From the NCBI GenBank assembly GCA_023381945.1, contig JAMCQY010000170.1, forward strand, positions 1 to 11,361: a stretch of 11,361 bases of DNA, written 5' to 3'. The position numbers were made by a program, and so were the translations under genes. The notes under the pieces are model-generated. The model had not been told where the DNA came from, ran no database searches, and saw only the letters and a list, made by a program, of their open reading frames with translations. The stretch is from Deltaproteobacteria bacterium. Its GTDB lineage: Bacteria; Desulfobacterota; Desulfobaccia; Desulfobaccales; 0-14-0-80-60-11. This document shows positions 6,198-11,361 of the stretch, one piece after another (the first letter of the stretch is position 1; every line of letters starts with the position of its first letter).

Positions 6198-7766
6198 ATG
6201 CCAAGTCTAATATCGCACAGGCTGGAAAGCCTGTGCCACCTATTCCTCGAGAGGTTGCGCTTAATCCATTTTCTTATGGCTTTCGCAGTCATACCCGGCT
6301 GCATGGTTGGCCCCGACTATAAGCGCCCGGAGACCAAGGTCTCCGAGACCTGGAACGGCCAGGAGGCGGTCACCAAGTCCACCCCCAGCAAAACCACCGC
6401 CAATCCGGCCGAGGTGGTGTTGTGGTGGAACAACTTTAAAGATCCCACTCTCTCATCCCTGGTTGAAATGGCCGTCCGCTCCAACCTGGATCTGCGCCAG
6501 GCCGAGTCCCGCATCCGCCAGGCCCGGGCCGCCCTGGGAGTAGCGGGTGGTCCCCTCTATCCCCAAGTGGATGCCAACTTGCAGTATCAAAGGAGCAGCC
6601 GGTCCACCAGCCAGGCGGTCAGCCCTGGCGGGGTGGGGCCGTCGGGACTTGCCACTACCGGAGCCTTCAGCGAATTGTTTCAGGTGGGCCTGGATGCCTC
6701 CTGGGAAATTGATATCTTCGGCGGCATCCGGCGCAATATCGAAGCCGCCGGGGCCGACCTCAAGGCCGCGGTGGAGGACCGCCGCGACGTCCTGGTTACC
6801 CTGGTGGGCGACGTGGGCAACAATTATCTCAGCCTGAGGGGTTTTCAGCAGCAGCTTGCCGTGGCCCGCAAAAACCTGGAGGTCCAACAGAAGACCGCCT
6901 CGATCATTCGGAGACGCTTCGAAGCCGGCTTTGTCCCCCGGCTGGACGTGGCCAATGCCGACGCCCAGGCGGCCACCACCGCCGCCGCCATCCCGGTCCT
7001 GGAGTCCCAGGCCCGGGCCGCCATTTACAGCTTGGGCGTGCTTCTCGGCCGGGAGCCCGCGGTCCTGGAAAAAGACCTGATCAAGGAAGGCCCCATACCT
7101 CCAATTCCGCCCCAAGTCCCGGTTGGTCTGCCCTCTGACCTGATCCGCCGCCGGCCGGATATCCGCAAAACTGAAGCGCAACTCCACGCCGCCACCGCCC
7201 GCATTGGCGTGGCCACCGCCGACCTGTTCCCCAAGTTCAATTTGACCGGCAGCCTGGGCGTTTCCAGCAGTGACTTGACCAAGCTGGGAAATATGGCCAA
7301 TAGCAAATTCTGGTCCTTCGGTCCCGCGGTTACCTGGCCCGTATTCGCCGGCGGCCGCCTCTGGTGGAATGTCAGGCTTCAGGACGCCCTGGCGGAGCAA
7401 GCTCTGCTCAACTATCAAAAAACCGTGCTCACTGCCTTGAAGGACGTGGAAACCGCCCTGGTGGCCTATGCCAAGGAGCAGGAGCGCCGCCAGGCCCTGG
7501 CAGAGGCAGTGGACAACAATCGCCAGGCCGTGGATCTGGCCATGAAACTTTATATTGCCGGCAAGGCGGATTTTTTGAATGTCACTACGGCCCAGCGCAA
7601 CCTCTTCGTGAATGAAGACCTCCTGGTCCAGAGCATTCGTACGGTGGATACTAATCTCATCGCTCTTTACAAGGCGTTGGGTGGGGGGTGGGAAAATATC
7701 CCGGCTCTGACTCCCACCAAGCCGCCAGCCAATATCATTCTCCCCTTGAAAAACCGCGAATCGTAG
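6198..7766 (+). CDS. Outer-membrane efflux lipoprotein, NodT/OprM type (TolC-like)
   Basis: This is the exit duct of the tripartite pump: a trimeric outer-membrane channel with a periplasmic helical barrel. From the start chosen here it has 522 residues. A hydrophobic leader ends in the lipobox VIPGC, followed by MVGPDYKRPE, the standard opening of mature OprM/NodT lipoproteins (acylated Cys35). Two OEP domains follow: the first contains NLDLRQAESRIRQARA, and the second starts near LPSDLIRRRPDIRKTEAQLHAATARIGVA, a hallmark of the family. The start is uncertain. ATG 6198 has aggggaag (6180-6187) at good spacing and lies just after the RAYT stop; the frame stays open back to 6141. ATG 6276 would leave only eight residues before the lipid Cys. 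The native start was probably replaced when the REP/RAYT unit arrived. The leader RLRLIHFLMAFAVIPGC still looks functional. Confidence 0.9.
   Translation: MPSLISHRLESLCHLFLERLRLIHFLMAFAVIPGCMVGPDYKRPETKVSETWNGQEAVTKSTPSKTTANPAEVVLWWNNFKDPTLSSLVEMAVRSNLDLRQAESRIRQARAALGVAGGPLYPQVDANLQYQRSSRSTSQAVSPGGVGPSGLATTGAFSELFQVGLDASWEIDIFGGIRRNIEAAGADLKAAVEDRRDVLVTLVGDVGNNYLSLRGFQQQLAVARKNLEVQQKTASIIRRRFEAGFVPRLDVANADAQAATTAAAIPVLESQARAAIYSLGVLLGREPAVLEKDLIKEGPIPPIPPQVPVGLPSDLIRRRPDIRKTEAQLHAATARIGVATADLFPKFNLTGSLGVSSSDLTKLGNMANSKFWSFGPAVTWPVFAGGRLWWNVRLQDALAEQALLNYQKTVLTALKDVETALVAYAKEQERRQALAEAVDNNRQAVDLAMKLYIAGKADFLNVTTAQRNLFVNEDLLVQSIRTVDTNLIALYKALGGGWENIPALTPTKPPANIILPLKNRES
6215..6240. repeat. REP palindrome copy 2, inverted relative to copy 1
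   Basis: gcacaggct (6215-6223) pairs with agcctgtgc (6228-6236) around loop ggaa. It is the exact reverse complement of 5697-5722. It lies downstream of the RAYT stop and inside the reading frame of the outer-membrane lipoprotein, where it encodes HRLESLCH of the leader region. Confidence 0.88.
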
Positions 7767-8163
7767 GGTCCAATACGCTTCGGCGGCGCTTTCACCAGTC
7801 AGTTATAGTGTTTGCCAAAAGTTTTTTCCGATACCGGATGTATTGTAGGGGCGGACCCATGTGTCCGCCCGCAGGAGGGCGCACACGCGGGTGCGCCCCT
7901 ACAGGAAATTATTTTTGGCAATCGCTATAACCCCAGCGAAGCTTGAGCCATTATGGCATTGCCAGGTGCAATTCGGGAAATAGCATATTTCGGCGTCTTT
8001 TCGTGAAACCACCTTTTCAAGCGACCCCACCGGTTGTTTTTTTGGGTATGATCCCGTTCCTCCCAAAAAAATCGGTCCAAAAGGAAATTTTGCATTAAAA
8101 AATTCCTGACAAGGGCTATGATAAATAACTACCTTTCTTTCAAATCCATCCAGGAGTGGAACC
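7767..8163. other. Gene-free stretch between the outer-membrane gene and the 808-aa gene
   Basis: The first third holds the MITE-like element. After it come an 11-bp palindrome tggcattgcca (7954-7964) and a long stem candidate, tttttttggg (8037-8046) with cccaaaaaaa (8062-8071). The last part contains a tatgat (8117-8122) that may be the -10 box of the next gene without a convincing -35, and an aggag ribosome site (8152-8156). I see no credible small gene here. Confidence 0.5.
7803..7930. mobile_element. 128-bp MITE-like element with nested hairpins
   Basis: The outer arms 7803-7829 and 7904-7930 are inverted repeats matching at 23 of 27 positions, beginning ttatag and ending ctataa. Inside, tgtaggggcg (7844-7853) faces cgcccctaca (7894-7903). 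Two smaller perfect 8-bp hairpins lie within that: gggcggac/gtccgccc (7849-7856/7863-7870) and gggcgcac/gtgcgccc (7877-7884/7891-7898). No coding capacity. The flanking bases suggest TA-type target use, but this cannot be settled from one copy. It probably also works as a transcription barrier after the efflux operon. Confidence 0.75.
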
Positions 8164-10590
8164 ATGAAAAATCGGTGGCTGGCTGCCGCTCTTAAAAAAT
8201 TCATCATTCTATCTGCCATGGCTCTGGTCTTGGCCCTCAGCAATTGGGCCCAGGCGGCAGGGGAGGGCTGGCCCCGGCGTTTTGAGCATGAAAAGGGGAA
8301 AGTGCTTTTATACCAGCCCCAACTCGAAACCTTCCAGGGCGACCGCCTTACAGCCCGGGCCGCGGTGTCGGTCCAGAAAAAAGGCTGGAAACAGCCGGTC
8401 TTTGGGGTAGTTTGGCTCAGCGCCCGTGCTTTGACTAACCGCGATACCCGCCAGGTCACGATCGATGAGGCCAAGGTCACGGAAACCAAGTTCCCTAATG
8501 CCACCCCGGAACAGATCGCGCAATTTCAGGATTTCCTAAACGCCGAAATCGAGGGCCGCAGCCACACCATCTCCCTGGACCGGTTGCTGGCCATGCTGGA
8601 GCTGGCAGAAAAAGAAAAGGCGGCAGACGCGGGACTCCAGACCAAACCGCCCAAGATCATTTTCGTCACCAATCCCGCGGTCCTGGTGCTCCTGGACGGC
8701 GAGCCCAAGCTGCTGCCAATCCCGGACTCCAAACTCATGCGGGTGGCCAATACCCCGTTCGTTATGGTCTATGATCCCGCCGGCAAGACCTATTTCCTGA
8801 AGGCCGGCGACACCTGGCTCAAAGCGGTCGACGTCCAGGGTCCCTGGCAAGACGCCAGTCCCCTGCCCGAGGGCCTTAAGGCCCTGGAGGCCAAACTGGC
8901 GCAAGGTCAGCAGAAAGCTCCTAAAAAAGTCGAGGCCGCGGGCGGCAAGCTGCCCCAGATCATCGTCAGCCTGGAGCCGGCAGAGCTCATCGCCACCGAT
9001 GGCGAACCCCAATACAGCCCCATCACCGGCACCAGCCTTCTCTTTCTCAGCAATACCGAAGGCACCGTCTTCCTGGACACCACCTCTCAACTCTATTACG
9101 TCTTGCTTTCCGGCCGCTGGTTTGCCTCCAAATCCCTGAAAGACAGCCCCTGGACCTATGTGTCGGCCAGTAAGCTGCCCGCCGATTTTGCCCGGATTCC
9201 GGAAGGTTCCACCAAGGGGTTCGTGCTGGTGAATGTCGGCGGCACGAAGCAGGCCCAGGACGCGGTTCTGGATAATTCCATTCCCCAGACCGCGGCCATT
9301 GACCGGAAAAAGGCCACCACCAAGGTGAGCTACGATGGCCCGGCCAAATTTCAGAAGATTGAGGGCGCCGACCTGGAATATGCCATCAATACCGGCCAGG
9401 CGGTTTTTAAAGAGGGAACTAAATATTATGCCTGCGACCAGGGGGTCTGGTACGAGGCCGACTCTCCCAACGGCCCCTGGCGGGTTTCGATAAAGCCTCC
9501 GGCCCAGGTGGAGGCCATTCCGCCCAGCAACCCCCACTATAACGCCAAGTACGTCAAGGTCTACCAGGCCACCGACGACGTAGTTTACGAAGGCTACACC
9601 CCGGGCTACACCGGCTCCTACGTCCAGGACAGCACCGTGGTCCATGGCACCGGCTACAACTATCCGGCCTATGCCACCAGCACGACCTATATCCCGGCGC
9701 CGGTCACCTACGGTTATGCCGCCACTTATGATCCATACGCCGGCGCCTGGGGTTACCAGCCGGCTTATTATAATCCGGCCTCCTGGTTCGTCCCCGGGGT
9801 GGTGGGCTTTGCCGCCGGAGTGGCGGCGGGCGCCGCGGCTGCCAACTGGTGGCATGGCCTTTACTGGGGTGGCGGTGGCTGGTGGGGCCCCGGCGGCTAT
9901 AACAATGTCAATATCAATAACATCCATAATAATGTGATCAACCCAAGGCCGTGGCCTGGACCGGGACCACGCCCAGGACCAGGGCCGCATCCAGGACCAG
10001 GGCCGTATCCGGGACCGGGACCTCACCCCAATATCTATAATCGCCCCGACAACCGGGCCAATCTGGCCCCCCAGCGGCCGGCAACCAAGCCCGCGGCCCA
10101 GGTGCAGCCGACCAGAACCGGCCCCGCAGCCCAGGGCCGGCCCGGCCAGGCGCGGCCGACCCCGCCCAAGGCCGCCAAACCCGGACAAAACAACGTCTAT
10201 GCCGGTAAAAACGGCAACGTCTACCGCAAGACCGCCCAGGGCTGGCAGGAGCGCCAGGGCAATAACTGGTCCAAGCCCGTTTCTGCGGCGGCAACTCGGC
10301 CTTCTGCGGGAGCCCGGCCGACTTCCACCACCCGCCAGCCGACGGACATCACGCGGCGTCCTTCCCCCCGGCCGGCAACCCAGCCCAGCTTTAATACCCA
10401 GCAGCTCAACCGGGAATATAGCGCCCGGCAACGGGGCGAGACGCGCACCCAGAATTTCCAGCGGGCCCAAATGGCCCCGGCTTACCGGCCGGCCGCGCCT
10501 TCCCGGCCCTCCGGAGGGGCTGGTTTCACCCGGCCTTCCGGCGGAGGTAGTGGTTTCCGCGCCGGCGGAGGCGGCGGCCGCAGACGTTAA
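8164..10590 (+). CDS. Secreted repeat protein of unknown function, with Pro/Gly/Arg-rich C-terminus
   Basis: This 808-aa exported protein has a clear Sec signal peptide (basic start, hydrophobic 12-26, cleavage near AQA-A, 30-32). Three related modules follow, at about 163-240, 264-346 and 387-465. Each has a beta-rich segment with an 'xxEPxxxxIxxxxLxxxxN' start and a 'YYxxxxGxWxxAxSxxGPW' end (GDTWLKAVDVQGPW, SGRWFASKSLKDSPW, QGVWYEADSPNGPW). Next come a Tyr-rich region with the conserved-looking YEGYTPGYTGSYV, a small-residue hydrophobic stretch (543-560), a GPGP(R/H/Y)P repeat tract (594-622), a short motif NVYAGKNGNVYRK (near 677) and a Gly/Arg tail ending RRR. Proteins of this layout are, as I recall, annotated vaguely as 'carbohydrate-binding family V/XII'; no activity is established. 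The location is probably periplasm or surface. aggag lies 7 bases before the ATG. Confidence 0.85.
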   Translation: MKNRWLAAALKKFIILSAMALVLALSNWAQAAGEGWPRRFEHEKGKVLLYQPQLETFQGDRLTARAAVSVQKKGWKQPVFGVVWLSARALTNRDTRQVTIDEAKVTETKFPNATPEQIAQFQDFLNAEIEGRSHTISLDRLLAMLELAEKEKAADAGLQTKPPKIIFVTNPAVLVLLDGEPKLLPIPDSKLMRVANTPFVMVYDPAGKTYFLKAGDTWLKAVDVQGPWQDASPLPEGLKALEAKLAQGQQKAPKKVEAAGGKLPQIIVSLEPAELIATDGEPQYSPITGTSLLFLSNTEGTVFLDTTSQLYYVLLSGRWFASKSLKDSPWTYVSASKLPADFARIPEGSTKGFVLVNVGGTKQAQDAVLDNSIPQTAAIDRKKATTKVSYDGPAKFQKIEGADLEYAINTGQAVFKEGTKYYACDQGVWYEADSPNGPWRVSIKPPAQVEAIPPSNPHYNAKYVKVYQATDDVVYEGYTPGYTGSYVQDSTVVHGTGYNYPAYATSTTYIPAPVTYGYAATYDPYAGAWGYQPAYYNPASWFVPGVVGFAAGVAAGAAAANWWHGLYWGGGGWWGPGGYNNVNINNIHNNVINPRPWPGPGPRPGPGPHPGPGPYPGPGPHPNIYNRPDNRANLAPQRPATKPAAQVQPTRTGPAAQGRPGQARPTPPKAAKPGQNNVYAGKNGNVYRKTAQGWQERQGNNWSKPVSAAATRPSAGARPTSTTRQPTDITRRPSPRPATQPSFNTQQLNREYSARQRGETRTQNFQRAQMAPAYRPAAPSRPSGGAGFTRPSGGGSGFRAGGGGGRRR

Positions 10591-10595
10591 ATAGG

Positions 10596-10620
10596 GCAGA
10601 ACAGGCTTTCCAGCCTGGTC
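10596..10620. repeat. REP palindrome copy 3 (degenerate)
   Basis: caggct (10602-10607) and agcctg (10612-10617) pair around ttcc, and acaggctttccagcct is identical to the core of copy 1, but the outer arms have decayed. It begins just after the stop of the 808-aa gene and may help terminate or stabilise its transcript. Confidence 0.7.
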
Positions 10621-10630
10621 GGATGTTTGC

Positions 10631-10659
10631 GTAGGGGCGGGTTTGAAACCCGCCCCTAC
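10631..10659. repeat. Perfect gtaggggcg-type palindrome
   Basis: gtaggggcgggttt (10631-10644) is the exact reverse complement of aaacccgcccctac (10646-10659), with a single central base. It shares its outer gtaggggcg/cgcccctac ends with the inner arms of the MITE-like element at 7844-7903. It is therefore a second palindrome family, distinct from the cacaggct REP family. It ends 14 bases before the ribosome site of the next gene. Confidence 0.82.
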
Positions 10660-10683
10660 GACTCCGCACGATAGGTGAGTTCA

Positions 10684-11073
10684 ATGAACTCCATGGCGAA
10701 AGGTTTTGAAGGGTTCGACCAGGCCATACGCTGGGTGGGGGTTGGCATCGAAGCCCTGGCTGTCGCCATCATTGTCTTCGGGGCGATCGTGACCACCGTC
10801 CAGTTTCTCCTCAGGCTCAGCAAAGAGGGGGCCTTTGAAGACTGTTATCTCCGTTTTCGCAGCGATTTCGGCAAGGCCATTCTATTAGGTCTGGAGTTCC
10901 TCATCGCCTCCGATATAGTGGGCACCGTGGCGGTGGGTCCTACCTTCCGGGACCTGTGGGTTCTGGCCCTGCTGGTGGCCATCCGTACCTTCCTGAGCTT
11001 TTCCCTGGAATTGGAGATCACTGGACGCTGGCCCTGGCAGAAAAAACCTAAACCCGAAAGCGGCTCCACCTGA
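10684..11073 (+). CDS. Small integral membrane protein, DUF1622 family
   Basis: This 129-aa protein has three hydrophobic helices: about 14-42 (GVGIEALAVAIIVFGAIVTTV), 58-82 (GKAILLGLEFLIASDIVGTVAV) and 90-110 (LWVLALLVAIRTFLSFSLELEI), ending in GRWPWQ. The combination FRxxFGKAILLGLEFLIASDIVxTVAV plus VAIRTFLSFSLELEIxGRWPW is characteristic of the DUF1622 family of unknown function. I chose ATG 10684 because aggtga (10673-10678) sits 5 bases before it; a GTG at 10675 would add three residues but overlap that site. It follows the 808-aa gene on the same strand, but two palindromes lie between, so co-expression is uncertain. No partner in the window suggests its role. Confidence 0.85.
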   Translation: MNSMAKGFEGFDQAIRWVGVGIEALAVAIIVFGAIVTTVQFLLRLSKEGAFEDCYLRFRSDFGKAILLGLEFLIASDIVGTVAVGPTFRDLWVLALLVAIRTFLSFSLELEITGRWPWQKKPKPESGST

Positions 11074-11086
11074 AAGCGCGCCGGTC

Positions 11087-11140
11087 AGGCTCATTCTTAA
11101 TAAATTTCACGACTTCGGGGAAAATGTTATTATTGAGCCT
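11087..11140 (+). other. Weak stem-loop downstream of the DUF1622 gene
   Basis: aggctca (11087-11093) pairs with tgagcct (11134-11140), with additional imperfect AT pairing inside. There is no U-run after the stem, so it is a poor intrinsic terminator; it may only protect the 3' end of the transcript. Confidence 0.3.
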
Positions 11141-11199
11141 CTTGCAAAATTCATTTAGAGAACGAAGAATCTTCTTAATTGCCGGATAATTCCCTGGTA

Positions 11200-11235
11200 G
11201 CACAGGCTTTCTAGCCTGTGCAAGCGCAGGCTGAA
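11200..11235. repeat. REP palindrome copy 4 with truncated second hairpin
   Basis: gcacaggct (11200-11208) pairs with agcctgtgc (11213-11221) around ttct. After aa comes gcgcaggctgaa, which looks like the first arm of a second, related hairpin, but the expected closing arm (agcctgcgc) is missing and the sequence changes to cggtagtgtcaac. This supports a two-hairpin BIME unit that was cut on its right side. Confidence 0.72.
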
Positions 11236-11238
11236 GCG

Positions 11239-11361
11239 GTAGTGTCAACTTTCTTGTGTGAAATTTTTAAGGAATGGCAAGGCCAGGCGTCCTCTGCCAA
11301 TGGGGTTGCCCTTCCACTTCAATTCCATTTTTAAGGAGATAAAAGCCAGGAGTTTATAACA
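11239..11361. mobile_element. Possible left end of another insertion sequence (cut by window edge)
   Basis: From about 11239 the sequence gtagtgtcaactttcttg starts abruptly inside a REP unit. At the window end aaggagataaaagccaggag looks like leader sequence with a ribosome site for a gene just outside. A terminal repeat followed by a short leader is how many transposases are arranged. No coding sequence or second end is visible, so this is inference from the broken repeat. Confidence 0.3.

Noticed and set aside
6453..7418. Antisense open frame (321 codons) opposite the channel gene
   Set aside because: The sense strand encodes a clear OprM/NodT protein; the antisense product has no recognisable motif.
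7688..7930. Short frame across the MITE-like element (contains RGGPMCPPAGGRTRGCAPTG)
   Set aside because: This is the translation of the gtaggggcg repeat, a common source of false gene calls.
7954..7970. Sigma-54-like tggca...tgcaa before the 808-aa gene
   Set aside because: The distance between the GG and GC elements is 11 bases, not the strict 10, and the sequence is better described as the palindrome tggcattgcca.
9943..10028. Tandem repeat that might be mistaken for a CRISPR or minisatellite
   Set aside because: It is in frame and encodes GPGP(R/H/Y)P repeats; there are no spacers.
8536..10470. Very long antisense open frame (644 codons) opposite the 808-aa gene
   Set aside because: It is Gly/Arg/Pro-rich as expected from the complement of a GC-rich gene. 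The sense frame has a signal peptide, ribosome site and module repeats, while the antisense one shows none of these.

Overview
The window looks like a chromosomal accessory region of a GC-rich Gram-negative bacterium. The efflux proteins and REP repeats would suit a member of the Desulfobacterota (former Deltaproteobacteria), but that placement is a low-confidence inference from general style. No 16S or single-copy marker gene is present.

Layout, left to right. (1) Positions 1-173 are the 3' end of an ISAs1-family insertion sequence: the transposase C-terminus plus a probable right terminal repeat. (2) A tRNA-His gene (298-374) with its own promoter is followed by a strong intrinsic terminator and a second stem-loop. 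(3) A MarR-family repressor on the minus strand (691-1134) has a perfect 8-bp-arm palindromic operator just upstream of its start. (4) Divergently, a tripartite efflux operon encodes a MacA-like membrane fusion protein (1512-2870), a MacB-like fused ATPase/permease (2874-5030) and a NodT/OprM-type outer-membrane lipoprotein (about 6198-7766). (5) The operon is split between macB and the outer-membrane gene by a visibly AT-rich insert of about 1.2 kb. It carries an unrecognised 187-aa helical protein (5097-5660) and a REP-associated tyrosine transposase (RAYT, 5686-6195), and the RAYT is bracketed by a perfect 26-bp inverted pair of REP palindromes. (6) Positions 7803-7930 form a 128-bp MITE-like element with about 27-bp imperfect terminal inverted repeats and nested hairpins. 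(7) An 808-aa secreted protein (8164-10590) has three tandem W/Y-rich repeats and a Pro/Gly/Arg-rich tail. (8) Two further palindromes precede a small DUF1622-type membrane protein (10684-11073). (9) The right end holds another REP copy whose second hairpin is cut off, possibly by a further insertion sequence that begins there.

How the parts work together. The MarR protein probably represses itself through the palindrome and may also control the divergent efflux operon, whose best promoter lies about 190 bp further away. The three efflux proteins would span inner membrane, periplasm and outer membrane to export a small molecule or peptide. The main point of interest is the mobile layer on top of this: four copies of one REP family with the transposase that presumably spreads it, plus two elements of a second palindrome family (gtaggggcg...cgcccctac). 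One REP copy is now translated as part of the outer-membrane protein's N-terminal leader, and the RAYT stop codon lies 2 nt before that gene's likely new start codon.
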